A stretch of 38,642 bases of DNA from contig JAPKZK010000083.1 of assembly GCA_026393835.1 (NCBI GenBank), positions 1 to 38,642 on the forward strand. Direction: 5' to 3'. Shown here piece after piece: positions 17,270-25,443 of this stretch. The notes under the pieces are model-generated. The model did no database searches, was not told the origin of the DNA, and worked only from the letters and a program-made list of their open reading frames with translations. Position 1 is the first letter of the stretch, and each line of letters begins with the position of its first letter. The DNA is from Candidatus Aminicenantota bacterium. GTDB lineage: Bacteria; Acidobacteriota; Aminicenantia; UBA2199. A program made the position numbers and the translations under genes.

Positions 17270-17464
17270 ATGCCTTACGTAACCAGTTGGGAAAGAATCG
17301 CAAGGAAAAAAGCATTAGCCGAAGGAAGAGTAAAAGAAAGAGTTAATGTTAAAAAAACCAAATTGGAGACTGCGAAAAAAATGGTGAAGGATAATTTTCC
17401 CATAGATGCTATTGCCAAATATACCGGCCTCGCAAAGGATGAAATCAGACCCCTGATGCAATAA
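17270..17464 (+). CDS. Small free-standing protein matching the C-terminal domain of Rpn-family nucleases
   Basis: The protein is 64 residues, very basic and helical, with no nuclease domain. It begins MPYVTSWERIARKK and ends FPIDAIAKYTGLAKDEIRPLMQ. This lines up with the C-terminal 78 residues of the full Rpn gene at 29596-30585, where MPTLAQRW follows an internal ribosome site and the end is LPIETIAECTDLTEKEVRSLMH. The Shine-Dalgarno AAAGGAGG is 8 nt from the ATG, as strong as any in the window, which argues that it is expressed. Known biology: in E. coli, some rpn genes make a small C-terminal protein from an internal start that neutralises the full toxin. By inference this is a solo antitoxin-like relic or a decayed gene. 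Confidence 0.6.
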   Translation: MPYVTSWERIARKKALAEGRVKERVNVKKTKLETAKKMVKDNFPIDAIAKYTGLAKDEIRPLMQ

Positions 17465-17487
17465 TCGGCTCGATTTTTAATTAGAGG

Positions 17488-17842
17488 AACTTTTCAATTT
17501 GAATCCGTGGAATCTGCGCTATCTGTGGCATCTGTGGTTCAGACATTTATTTAGCGGAAGCCTTTTTTTGTTTTGAATTTTAGGTATTTACGTTTCGCGA
17601 TTTGGAATTTGTTTCGAATTTCGATATTCAAGTGTCGCGATTTCGGATTTATTTTTCCCATGTCCGTGTTTGTCTGTGTTCGTCCGTGGCCACATTTTCG
17701 TGTTTTTCGTGTGTTCGTATGTGACGTGGACCTTATTTTTATATTAGTCAGGCATGAGGGGATATTCAGCCAATAAACGGGCGAACACGGAGACACTGCG
17801 GCTCGCCCCTACTTCGCGGTGCGTCGCGTTCTTAGCGGCTAA
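17488..17842. repeat. Repeat-rich noncoding stretch
   Basis: Modules such as ATCTGTGG, TCCGTGTTTGTCTGTGTTCGTCCGTGG and TTCGTGTGTTCG recur in series. A 44-nt element (17769-17812, GCCAAT..CGGGCGAACACGGAGACAC..CGCCCCTAC) is repeated in inverted orientation at 20412-20454. No credible gene is present from 17465 to 18111. Confidence 0.7.
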
Positions 17843-17957
17843 CTTCCGTATTTTCCGTGTGTTGGCATGTGATGTGGGCGCTATTTTTTTTCTAGCGGTA
17901 TCAAGGCGTCACCTGGTCACTTGATTCAAACGCCAGGTTGGGATTAAAATCGGCCTA

Positions 17958-17969
17958 TCCCCTAATCCT
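17958..17969 (+). repeat. Direct repeat copy 1 flanking the lipoprotein gene
   Basis: TCCCCTAATCCT within GGCCTATCCCCTAATCCT. A second copy in the same orientation lies at 19834-19845 within GGGCTGTCCCCTAATCCT. The pair brackets the lipoprotein gene, 143 bp before its ATG and 67 bp after its stop. Confidence 0.55.
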
Positions 17970-18111
17970 ATTATTCTTTTTTTTACTTGATTTCACTTGA
18001 ATCTTTTATAATCGTGGTATAAGATCAACCTGTGCCTGAAATTGATTTTCCTATTGTGCGCTATTTCAATACGAAGATATTTATGAATTAAAAATAACAA
18101 AGGAGTCAACC

Positions 18112-19767
18112 ATGAAAAAATTAGTTGCCTTGTCCTTGCTGGTGATAGTGTTTCTTGTCCCTGCCTGCAATCCTAAGCAAAGCGATACCCAGGGTCCCCC
18201 CCCAGAAAATCCGAAACCACCCTCCTGGACCATGACTGGGCTGCTGAAAGACTGGCTTATCACGCCGCATGATCTGGTGATCAATGGCCATGAAATCTAT
18301 GTTTCCGGAAATCTTGACAACCGCGTGGCAGTAATAAGTCTTGACGGTCAGGTTCTCAGATATCATACGATTGAGAAGAATTTGGGGTTTGATAATGTCT
18401 GTGTCGCGGCGACTTCGCAAGGGCAGGTGCTGGCTCTATCCTCAAGAGGATTATGGGAATTAAAATCCGATGGAACCACCGAGAGTCTCGCGCGTTTCAA
18501 TTCAACCATAGATCACATGACCATCGGACCTGATGACAGACTCTATATTGCCAGCCGATCCCAGGGGGAATCCAGGATCTTAAAAATGGAACTGAATGGC
18601 ACAACCAGTAACCTTGTTACGATAAATTCCAACCGGATTTCCGATTTGGATTTTGACGCCAATGGCAATTTATTTATGGCCGATGCGCAGTATGGACAGA
18701 TTTTAAAATACTCAAAAGGGCAAGGAGTTGAGATATTCTCGATCGGATTTCCTGAAACCGCGGGCGGTGGACCGTTCTATCTAGCCTTCGATCAGGCAGG
18801 TCGCCTTTATACCAGTTCTATCGACTACAATCTCGCTCTGATCTCAACAGATGGAACGGTGATCCCCCTTGAGTTTATTAATATTTCCGGTGATTTGTTT
18901 TTCCATGAGGACTTGTTGTATACTCTGGGTATTTATAATGCGACGTTGTTCGAAATAAGTGTTAACAACACCACCGTGCTCTCCAAGCGGATACTCTTAG
19001 ATGGAGTTGTCCCCTGGTATATTGACCACCAGGGCGGGAGTGTGGTTGTTGGCGAGAGGGGAACTTTCTCGGGTCGGACATTCTTTAACTACGACATCAC
19101 CCAGCCTGGTCGTATCGAGCCGAATCCATTTCTCAATGCACTTCAGCCGAGCCAATATACCTTCGACGATTCAGGTAATACGTATTTGCTTTTCCGTGAA
19201 GTGCTCAAGAAGCTTGACTCTACAGGAAGAGAAGAATACAGTGTTTCACTTCCCGGCAATCTTCAATGGAACACCCGTCTACTTTATAATCCTGCGGACG
19301 ACAAGATCTATTACTTTGACATAGATTCAAATAGCGTAATCATGGCGAATGCGCAGGGAGCTGAAACGTATCATCGGTTCTTGTCAACGGTAAGCAAAGT
19401 ATTCATAACCATTACGAAGGAGGGGAATATCTATGCTGTAGTTTTTTCGTCGGACGGGACAAAACTGATGGATATTTCCAAATCTCCGGAAGAACGAGTC
19501 GTATGGAGGCCTAATACAACGTTCGCAATATACTGGTTTCATATTGGGTCTGATGCCAAAGGGAACTTGTATGCAGCGCTAGGCCCTAGCTTTCAGGATG
19601 TTGTCTGCATCGATCCAGTGAAAGGCACTGCTATTTCCATTGTCGGCGCATCCAATTCGCGCTACGGCTGGGGTTTTGTCGATCCCCAAGGCTTTCTGGT
19701 AACAGATTCCGGAACGGTAGTTGTCAGTGCACCGGGTGTGCTCCTCAAATTTGTTCCCAATGACTGA
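18112..19767 (+). CDS. Beta-propeller lipoprotein (NHL/SMP-30-like), function unknown
   Basis: The protein is 551 residues. A lipoprotein signal with lipobox LVPAC (Cys19) is followed by a Pro-rich linker and then repeated 'fd..Gnlym.d...' blades of an NHL/SMP-30-like propeller (for example LDFDANGNLFMADAQYGQILKYS and IGSDAKGNLYAALGPS), probably six or more. No catalytic motif is evident. It likely sits in the outer membrane or periplasm as a binding or scaffold protein. The ribosome site AAAGGAG lies 7 nt upstream. The gene is flanked by two copies of TCCCCTAATCCT (17958-17969, 19834-19845) and by larger inverted repeats, and its base use appears more AT-rich than the nearby metabolic genes, hinting at transfer. 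Confidence 0.8.
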   Translation: MKKLVALSLLVIVFLVPACNPKQSDTQGPPPENPKPPSWTMTGLLKDWLITPHDLVINGHEIYVSGNLDNRVAVISLDGQVLRYHTIEKNLGFDNVCVAATSQGQVLALSSRGLWELKSDGTTESLARFNSTIDHMTIGPDDRLYIASRSQGESRILKMELNGTTSNLVTINSNRISDLDFDANGNLFMADAQYGQILKYSKGQGVEIFSIGFPETAGGGPFYLAFDQAGRLYTSSIDYNLALISTDGTVIPLEFINISGDLFFHEDLLYTLGIYNATLFEISVNNTTVLSKRILLDGVVPWYIDHQGGSVVVGERGTFSGRTFFNYDITQPGRIEPNPFLNALQPSQYTFDDSGNTYLLFREVLKKLDSTGREEYSVSLPGNLQWNTRLLYNPADDKIYYFDIDSNSVIMANAQGAETYHRFLSTVSKVFITITKEGNIYAVVFSSDGTKLMDISKSPEERVVWRPNTTFAIYWFHIGSDAKGNLYAALGPSFQDVVCIDPVKGTAISIVGASNSRYGWGFVDPQGFLVTDSGTVVVSAPGVLLKFVPND

Positions 19768-19833
19768 GATGGTCTTGTGGTTAAGACCGATTTTGTTCCC
19801 GCCCAAGAGGTGAAATATTGAAAAATTGGGCTG

Positions 19834-19845
19834 TCCCCTAATCCT
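19834..19845 (+). repeat. Direct repeat copy 2 flanking the lipoprotein gene
   Basis: Identical 12-mer to 17958-17969 with partly matching flanks. The TGTCCCCTAAT type of sequence resembles ends of REP-associated elements, which is only a visual impression. Confidence 0.5.
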
Positions 19846-19924
19846 CCCTCCTGCTTTTCCCGGCGCTTCCGGTGTTACTATTTCCCATAATGCCGCGGGA
19901 AAAAGAACAAAAAACAAAAGCCTA

Positions 19925-19953
19925 TTGAATATCCCATTATTTTAAGTTATATT
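19925..19953 (+). promoter_or_regulatory. Promoter of the second small Rpn C-terminal-like locus
   Basis: TTGAAT (19925-19930), 17 nt, TATATT (19948-19953), then an ATG after 6 nt at 19960. This is the same arrangement as at 17168-17203. Confidence 0.6.
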
Positions 19954-19959
19954 ATAAGC

Positions 19960-20022
19960 ATGAGAAATACAGAATTCTTCCCTGTCTTAATCAATACCGT
20001 CGAAACCCGGAGGCCGCTGTGA
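19960..20022 (+). CDS. Possible leaderless 20-codon ORF ahead of the second small Rpn-like gene
   Basis: A 20-codon frame starts 6 nt after the -10 box and ends in TGA that overlaps the GTG start of the next gene (GTGA). Its length equals that of the ORF at 17203, but the peptide is different. It may couple translation of the next gene or be a stub of an ancestral full-length gene. Confidence 0.35.
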   Translation: MRNTEFFPVLINTVETRRPL

Positions 20023-20264
20023 AAAAGGAACTGACGGAGTACGAGGAAAGTTTAAAAATTTACCGCGATTTGAAAGGAGTCATCGATACTTCTTTTGAAG
20101 AGGGAGAAAAAATAGGTTATGATAAGGGGGAAAAAGTAGGCTATGATAAAGGGAAAGATGAAAAGGCCAGGCAGATGGCAAAAGTCATGAAAAATGAAGG
20201 CGAACCGCTAGAAAAAATTTCCAACTATACCGGTCTTTCTCCAGAAGAGATCGATAAGTTATAA
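20019..20264 (+). CDS. Small protein matching the C-terminal part of PD-(D/E)XK (Rpn-type) transposase-like proteins
   Basis: The protein is 81 residues from a GTG with GGAGG 5 nt upstream. It begins LTEYEESLKIYRDLKGVIDTSFEEG, a stretch usually found after the nuclease domain of this family. Two 8-residue repeats (KIGYDKGE, KVGYDKGK) follow. The end, EKISNYTGLSPEEIDKL, is shared in pattern with the three other Rpn-type loci in the window. The catalytic domain is absent. It may be a truncated remnant or a solo regulatory product. GTG rather than ATG and the missing 5' part make a pseudogene plausible. Confidence 0.5.
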   Translation: MKKELTEYEESLKIYRDLKGVIDTSFEEGEKIGYDKGEKVGYDKGKDEKARQMAKVMKNEGEPLEKISNYTGLSPEEIDKL

Positions 20265-20302
20265 AGGTTCACCTGTTTATTAGCCCGGGTCTTCCACTCC
20301 CA

Positions 20303-20460
20303 AACAAAAACAGCCCACGAATTATACGAATTAACACGAAAAAAGATGAACCACAGATAGGCGATAAACATGGACAAACACGGACGGAGAAGAAGGGAAG
20401 GAAAAGAAGATGTAGGGGCGGCCGCTGTGTCTCCGTGTTCGCCCGTTAATTGGCCAGGGG
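20303..20460. repeat. Repeat-rich noncoding stretch including inverted copy of the 17769 element
   Basis: It holds CACGAATTATACGAATT and CACAGATAG modules, ACATGGACAAACACGGACGG, and at 20412-20454 the reverse complement of the element at 17769-17812. Nothing else is seen between 20265 and 20473. Confidence 0.7.
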
Positions 20461-20473
20461 ATGCGACAGGTCC

Positions 20474-21790
20474 TCAATTTCCCTTTACAAGGGATTCCAG
20501 GGCGTAAAAAGGAACCGATTGGACGCAGTCAAATAATGAAAAATTAAACCCTGATACTTTAATTGCAAAATTACGATTCTTTATTTGCATAAACGTTCTC
20601 AAGCTCTTCATACCGCCGGTAGTACTGCTCTTAACTTCCACCGGGACGATCTTACCCGCCAGGGTAGTTATATAATCTACTTCCGCATTACTGGATTTGG
20701 CTTCCCTGTGCCAGTAAAATATATCTGCTTTTTCTTTGTAATTCCGGTACGCTATCAGTTCGAGACCCGTGAAAAGCTCGGCAATTGCGCCGTTATTTAC
20801 CCGCGAAAAATCCGGGTTTAGCAAAAACGGGCGATAATCCAATTGCAACAATTGCTGGGTTAACCCGGCATCGAAGAACAGGACTTTAAATTTTTTTATA
20901 TCGCTCTCTGCCTTCAATGGAATACCATTTGCGCTGCTGTGATAGACTTTATATGCAATACCGGCCATTTGCAGCATATCCAGGGCATCCCCCAGTTCCC
21001 TACTTTTTATATCCTCAGATACATTTGTGTATTTGAACTTATCCCCCAATTGCAAAGGAATGGATTCGAATACTTTGTGGAGATATTTGACCTGGTGCTT
21101 TTTAGCATACTTTTGAAAATCACTCCGGTAGGTTTCAAGCAAATCGGTTTGAATATCCCTGCTTCTATCAAATTGGCCGAACTCTAAAAAATCTGCGATC
21201 ACTTCCGGCATACCACCCAGCAAGACGTAATTTCTTACTTCCTCATTCAGCAGCTTATGAATGGGTTCCGGAACCGGCTTAAACTTGTTTTCCAGCAGCA
21301 TCGTTCTTAGGTTATGTTTCCCGGACACGGTCAAGTACTCCGAGAACGACAGTGGATATACATAAATAAAATTAACCCTGCCCACGGGGACATTGATGTT
21401 TTGCAGTTCGAATTCCAATAGAGACCCGGCCGATATAACATGCAATTGCGGCAAATCTTCATAGAAGTATCTTAAGGCCATAATGGCTTTAGGGCATTCC
21501 TGGATTTCATCTAAAAACAAAAGAGTAGCCCCGGGAGTGATTTTTACACCGAAATAATTGGAAATGTTTTTGATGATTCCGGCGGGCTCGATATTCCCGT
21601 CGAAAAAGGCGCAGGCTTCGGACTTTCTTTCAAAGTTGATTTCCACAAAATTGTCGAATGTCTTACCCAATTCACGGGCAAGCCATGATTTGCCTACCTG
21701 CCGAGCCCCTTTCAGAATAAGGGGCTTTCTCCCGGGGTCATTTTTCCATTTACCCAGGACCATCGATAAATCGCGTTCTAATTGAATCAT
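20474..21790 (-). CDS. AAA-type ATPase with C-terminal DUF4143-like domain
   Basis: The protein is 438 residues from the ATG at 21790. Walker A is GARQVGKS (Gly28-Ser35), Walker B is LLFLDEIQECP (Asp94-Glu95) and a sensor-like SAGSLLEFEL follows. The second half is the DUF4143 region, ending in a restriction-fold-like block WHREAKSSNAEVDY...IVPVEVKSS with Asp and E-x-K. These proteins are common, often multi-copy, and of unknown function; mobile or defence roles are suspected. The frame is open 29 codons further upstream, but those codons translate the operator repeats. The promoter TTGTAT-17-TATAAT ends 6 nt before the ATG and there is no Shine-Dalgarno, so the mRNA is probably leaderless. 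Confidence 0.9.
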   Translation of the reverse strand: MIQLERDLSMVLGKWKNDPGRKPLILKGARQVGKSWLARELGKTFDNFVEINFERKSEACAFFDGNIEPAGIIKNISNYFGVKITPGATLLFLDEIQECPKAIMALRYFYEDLPQLHVISAGSLLEFELQNINVPVGRVNFIYVYPLSFSEYLTVSGKHNLRTMLLENKFKPVPEPIHKLLNEEVRNYVLLGGMPEVIADFLEFGQFDRSRDIQTDLLETYRSDFQKYAKKHQVKYLHKVFESIPLQLGDKFKYTNVSEDIKSRELGDALDMLQMAGIAYKVYHSSANGIPLKAESDIKKFKVLFFDAGLTQQLLQLDYRPFLLNPDFSRVNNGAIAELFTGLELIAYRNYKEKADIFYWHREAKSSNAEVDYITTLAGKIVPVEVKSSTTGGMKSLRTFMQIKNRNFAIKVSGFNFSLFDCVQSVPFYALESLVKGN

Positions 21791-21796
21791 GGAAGT

Positions 21797-21825
21797 ATTA
21801 TAAATAAATAATGGACAAAATACAA
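21797..21825 (-). promoter_or_regulatory. Leaderless promoter of the DUF4143-type ATPase
   Basis: On the minus strand TTGTAT (21825-21820), 17 nt, then a perfect TATAAT (21802-21797), then ACTTCC and the ATG. The -35 box lies inside the first of three iterons, so a protein bound there would block polymerase. Confidence 0.7.
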
Positions 21826-21895
21826 GGTTGTTTTGAAAATTTATGGACAAAATACAAGGTTGTTTTTGCGGTTTCATGGATAAAATACAAGGATA
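21811..21895. repeat. Three iterons upstream of the DUF4143-type ATPase (probable operator)
   Basis: ATGGACAAAATACAAGGTTG begins at 21811 and again at 21843, and a variant ATGGATAAAATACAAGGAT begins at 21876. Spacing is 32-33 bp, close to three helix turns, placing the copies on the same face of DNA. The first two copies are identical over 24 bp. Confidence 0.8.
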
Positions 21896-21937
21896 TCACC
21901 CTTTCATCCAAAAATTGTATTCCGCTTTATTTCTTTT

Positions 21938-23149
21938 TTATTTTAAGCCTAACTTTTCTTTGACCTCCGGGGGAAGCGCATCCTTATGAACCATCATGGC
22001 GGTTAATTTCAAGAGGAAATAGGGACGGGAAAGGTAAACATATCCCTTATAAGCCTGGTCGATGCCGCCGGAATTCTTGGTCAGATAAAATTTGGCGCCG
22101 GTCTGGTCGTGGACAATCCCTACGACATGCATCAAATGATCATCCGTCGTGGTTAAATTATCAAAGGTTTTCTGCCTCATTTCCTGGGTGATTTCTTTCT
22201 CTTCGACGGGTTTGGTTATCTCCTCGCTGCGCTCGTCTTTGGTCATGTCCTCCCAATCTTTTCCCGGTACGACGGCATAACCGGTGCCATGGTCCTTGTC
22301 GGTTCTACCGCCGGAAAAATCTTTCTCGCTGACATCGCCGTCCCAGACCAGGGAATGCCCGTTCTTTAACGCATAATCGGCGATTTTTTCCAGGTCCGCC
22401 ATGGGCACATTGTAGTAGTTCTCATTGTAAGTCCAGTTATCCGGGAGCTCCAACCGACATTTTTGATAAAAGGGATAATGGGTATACGAGGTCAATTCGA
22501 CATAATCATCCAGGTTCAAAGACATATACTCCTGGGCGAATGTTTTGGGGGTATAGGTTTTCTCTTTATAAGTAAAGGTTTCGGGGACTTTCCCCAGGTA
22601 GACATCCAGGACTGCCTCATAGGCTTCCAACCAGCGGGGCGTAACGCGGGCGCCTTTTTGCAGCAGCACGGCGTCCAGTATGCCCTGCAACACCGGGGTC
22701 ATCTCGCCGTGGTTATGGCGTTTCTCGTCGATATTCATACCCGGGTACGCCTCTTCCGGTACGATGCCGTATCGCCGGATTTGATCGATCACGTCATGAC
22801 TCTGCCCACCCTGGCTGTGGTTGGCCTTGCCGTGCAAACGAATATAATTTATCGCTTTTTGGGGATAGGTATGACGCACCACGAACATCTCGGACAGGTC
22901 GAGCTCTTCCTTTCCCAGGCGTAAACACTCGGATTCCAGGTAGGAAACGGTGGAGAAACACCAACAGGTGCCGGTACGATACTGGTTCTTTACCGGCGTC
23001 CGCTTGACTTCGGTCTCTACTTTAAACACATAAACGGGTTTTTCTTTGGCATCCTTCGCGGGTTTTTTTTTAGCCGTACCGCTGAGGGGTATTAATGTTA
23101 TAATCAAAAAGAAAAGAACTAATTTCGATAGGTTATTTTTTAATTTCAT
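21938..23149 (-). CDS. Exported bleomycin-hydrolase-like (C1B) cysteine aminopeptidase
   Basis: The protein is 403 residues from the ATG at 23149, which has GGAG 5 nt upstream; a GTG two codons earlier overlaps the ribosome site. A signal peptide covers about 1-25. The catalytic parts are NQYRTGTCWCFST (oxyanion Gln56 and Cys62), His341 in HLMHVVGI and Asn359 in TKNSGG, the order expected for PepC/bleomycin hydrolase. Classical C1B enzymes are cytoplasmic hexamers, so the export signal is notable and fits the other exported peptidases here. It lies 27 bp downstream of the S9 peptidase on the same strand and is likely co-transcribed. Confidence 0.9.
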   Translation of the reverse strand: MKLKNNLSKLVLFFLIITLIPLSGTAKKKPAKDAKEKPVYVFKVETEVKRTPVKNQYRTGTCWCFSTVSYLESECLRLGKEELDLSEMFVVRHTYPQKAINYIRLHGKANHSQGGQSHDVIDQIRRYGIVPEEAYPGMNIDEKRHNHGEMTPVLQGILDAVLLQKGARVTPRWLEAYEAVLDVYLGKVPETFTYKEKTYTPKTFAQEYMSLNLDDYVELTSYTHYPFYQKCRLELPDNWTYNENYYNVPMADLEKIADYALKNGHSLVWDGDVSEKDFSGGRTDKDHGTGYAVVPGKDWEDMTKDERSEEITKPVEEKEITQEMRQKTFDNLTTTDDHLMHVVGIVHDQTGAKFYLTKNSGGIDQAYKGYVYLSRPYFLLKLTAMMVHKDALPPEVKEKLGLK

Positions 23150-23176
23150 TTTCACTCCTTAATTTATAATGGTAAT

Positions 23177-25348
23177 TTATAATGGTTTATTAAAGAATTT
23201 TCTTAGCCAGAAATCCAATTCCATTTTTGTCTCGATAATCCGTTTGGCGCGGCTGCCGTGCCGTTCATTGGGGAAAAGCATCAATTCGAACATTTTACCG
23301 GCATCCTCGGCTTTATCGATAAACTGGATGGTGTTTTGCATATGGACATTATCATCCATGGTGCCGTGGGTAATCAGCAGGGAGTTGGTTTTATACTTAT
23401 CGATATAGGACAATACCGAGGCATTTTTATAACCTTCGGGGTTTTCCTGCGGGGTATCCATGAAGCGCTCAGTATAAACGGAATCATAAAGGGCCCAATC
23501 GATCACGGAGGCGCCGGCAATGCCGTATTGAAAATAGTCGGAGGCCTGGGTTAAGGCCAGGGCCGTCACATAACCGCCGTAACTGGAGCCGGTGATGCCG
23601 ATACGCTGACTGTCCACAAAGGGAAGCGTTCTCAAATATTTTACGGCCTCGATATAATCCTGCATTTCCCATTTGCCCAGGCAGCGATGCATCAGGTCCA
23701 TGCCTTTTTTACCGAAATGCCCGGACCCGCGGTGGTCTACTGAAAAAACAATGATCCCCTGCTGGGCCATGAAATGGTCCCTAAAGGAGCCGCGATAATT
23801 AAAATAATTTAATACGAACGAAGCGCCGGGACCGCCGTATATGGAAAATACCACGGGGTATTTTTTGGTTTTATCGAAACCCGGGGGCAGCAGCCAGGCG
23901 GCCGGTAGCTCATACCCGTCGGCGGTTTTGATCTTGAATAACTCTTTCCTGGCCAGGTCATAGGTTGCCATTACCGGGGTAACACTGTCGCCCAATTGCC
24001 GCAGGAGTTTCCCTTTGCCGGTTCTTAAGTCCATGCGCGTGGGAAATTGGACGGAAGAATATTCATCGATAAAATAATCGCCCCCCGGCGAGACGGTCAC
24101 CCGGTGTTGTCCTGCCTGGTCTGTCAGTCGCTTTATCTGCGTCCCGGAAAAATCGCTGCTGTAAAAATCCGTATCCGTAGATGTTTCTTTCCGGGCGCTA
24201 AAATAGACCTGCCGGTTTTTTTCATCCACCAGGGCTATACTGGTCACGGTCCAATCGCCGGAAGTAACCGGACGGGTAGTCCCGTCCCCGGAGACGTAAT
24301 ATATATGGAACCAGCCGGAATTTGAACTTCGCACCAGGAAGTCGCCGTTTTCCAGCAGTTGCAGGTCATCGTCGTCCAGTAAGTCCACCCAGGTTTTTTG
24401 TTTTTCTTCGTAAATCGTGGTTATTTTTTTTGTCGCCGGGTCCCAGCACAGTACTTTTAAATGGTCCTGGCCGCGGTTCAGCCACTGGAAATAGACGGCG
24501 CTGCTTTTTTTATTCCACCTGGGAAAGGCGAGATAATGGTCGTCTTTATCTTCCAGGGGAATCCATTCGACGCCGCCGGCGGCTGCGTCGGCTATCCCTA
24601 TTTTTACTTCGGGGTTGGGGTACCCGGGTTTGGGGTAGTGTTGTTTTTCCAGGTCGCCGTAGACGCCGTCGGCCCTGTAGATGGGGAAAACCGGGACTTT
24701 GGACTGGTCGAATCTCATAAACGCCAGTTTGCGGTTGTCCGGGCTCCACCAGAAAGCTTTGTAATTGCCGGCCCGTCCCAGTATTTCTTCGTAATATACC
24801 CAGGAAGCATAGCCGTTTAGTATTTCCCCGCTGCCGTCAGCGGTCAACTGTTTTTCTTTTTTCGTGGTTATATCATAGACATAGAGGTTCCCGGACCTGG
24901 TATAAGCAACCCAATTGCCATCCGGGGAAAAGGTGGGGTTTTCTTCCGTCTCTTTGGTATTGGTCAACCGCGTCAGGGTATTTTCCTTTAGAGAGAAGAA
25001 GAAAACATCGCCGTCCTTAACAAAAAGAAAGCGGCGGTAGTCGCCGGTTTTGTCGGCGGAACGAAGCAGGTTCAAGCCTTCCGTCGTGAGTTTTTCGCAC
25101 TTTGCCCCGTCCAGGACCAGGCGGTCTTTACCGCCGCGGGCATCGACTTTGAACAGTTTCTGCTCTTTCACCTGGTAATAATTCCTGTCGTCCGCCCAAC
25201 CGGGGAGGGTGGGCAGGGGGTTGAGTAGTTTCTCGCCCTGGTTCATATAGACCTGTTCGAAGGTTAGTTTTTTAAGTTCACCGGGGTAGAGGTAAAGATA
25301 AAGGGTGGTTATCATAACCAACATTAAAATTGAAATGATTCGTTTCAT
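23177..25348 (-). CDS. Exported S9B dipeptidyl-peptidase IV-like enzyme
   Basis: The protein is 723 residues with a signal anchor (about 1-21). A beta-propeller (about 50-470) contains the glutamate motif ASWVYYEE, which in DPP4 holds the substrate amino terminus. The alpha/beta-hydrolase domain has Ser589 in GSSYGG, Asp665 in HGTMDDNVH and His697 in NERHGS. Full family length, all catalytic residues present. Expected to remove Xaa-Pro or Xaa-Ala dipeptides from peptide N-termini in the periplasm. The ribosome site GGAGG is 5 nt from the ATG. A second S9 gene lies upstream and a C1B gene downstream. Confidence 0.95.
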   Translation of the reverse strand: MKRIISILMLVMITTLYLYLYPGELKKLTFEQVYMNQGEKLLNPLPTLPGWADDRNYYQVKEQKLFKVDARGGKDRLVLDGAKCEKLTTEGLNLLRSADKTGDYRRFLFVKDGDVFFFSLKENTLTRLTNTKETEENPTFSPDGNWVAYTRSGNLYVYDITTKKEKQLTADGSGEILNGYASWVYYEEILGRAGNYKAFWWSPDNRKLAFMRFDQSKVPVFPIYRADGVYGDLEKQHYPKPGYPNPEVKIGIADAAAGGVEWIPLEDKDDHYLAFPRWNKKSSAVYFQWLNRGQDHLKVLCWDPATKKITTIYEEKQKTWVDLLDDDDLQLLENGDFLVRSSNSGWFHIYYVSGDGTTRPVTSGDWTVTSIALVDEKNRQVYFSARKETSTDTDFYSSDFSGTQIKRLTDQAGQHRVTVSPGGDYFIDEYSSVQFPTRMDLRTGKGKLLRQLGDSVTPVMATYDLARKELFKIKTADGYELPAAWLLPPGFDKTKKYPVVFSIYGGPGASFVLNYFNYRGSFRDHFMAQQGIIVFSVDHRGSGHFGKKGMDLMHRCLGKWEMQDYIEAVKYLRTLPFVDSQRIGITGSSYGGYVTALALTQASDYFQYGIAGASVIDWALYDSVYTERFMDTPQENPEGYKNASVLSYIDKYKTNSLLITHGTMDDNVHMQNTIQFIDKAEDAGKMFELMLFPNERHGSRAKRIIETKMELDFWLRKFFNKPL

Positions 25349-25367
25349 ATGTCCTCCAGAATGGTTG

Positions 25368-25440
25368 CCTCCGGCGGGAAGGGACCTTTTTGAAAACCAT
25401 CACGGATGGCCAGGTCCCTTCACCCCCAAAAACTTTTGCT
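25368..25440. repeat. Hairpin repeat element between the two S9 genes
   Basis: GCCTCCGGCGGGAAGGGACC and AGGTCCCTTCACCCCCAAAAACTTTTG. Arms 25378-25387 and 25412-25421 pair perfectly over 10 bp around a 24-nt loop that carries an insertion compared with 34145-34174. It may attenuate transcription between the two peptidase genes. Confidence 0.65.
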
Positions 25441-25443
25441 AAT

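Noticed and set aside
17551..17796. 81-codon minus-strand frame
   Set aside because: Made entirely of dispersed repeat modules.
19579..19917. 112-codon minus-strand frame overlapping the end of the lipoprotein gene
   Set aside because: No ribosome site or recognisable domain, and it covers one of the flanking direct repeats.
21791..21877. 29-codon N-terminal extension of the DUF4143-type ATPase
   Set aside because: It reads through the iterons and the promoter; the Walker domain has its normal spacing from the ATG at 21790.
21811..21895. CRISPR array from the three repeats upstream of the ATPase
   Set aside because: Spacers would be only about 8-9 bp and there are just three units next to a promoter; an operator fits better.
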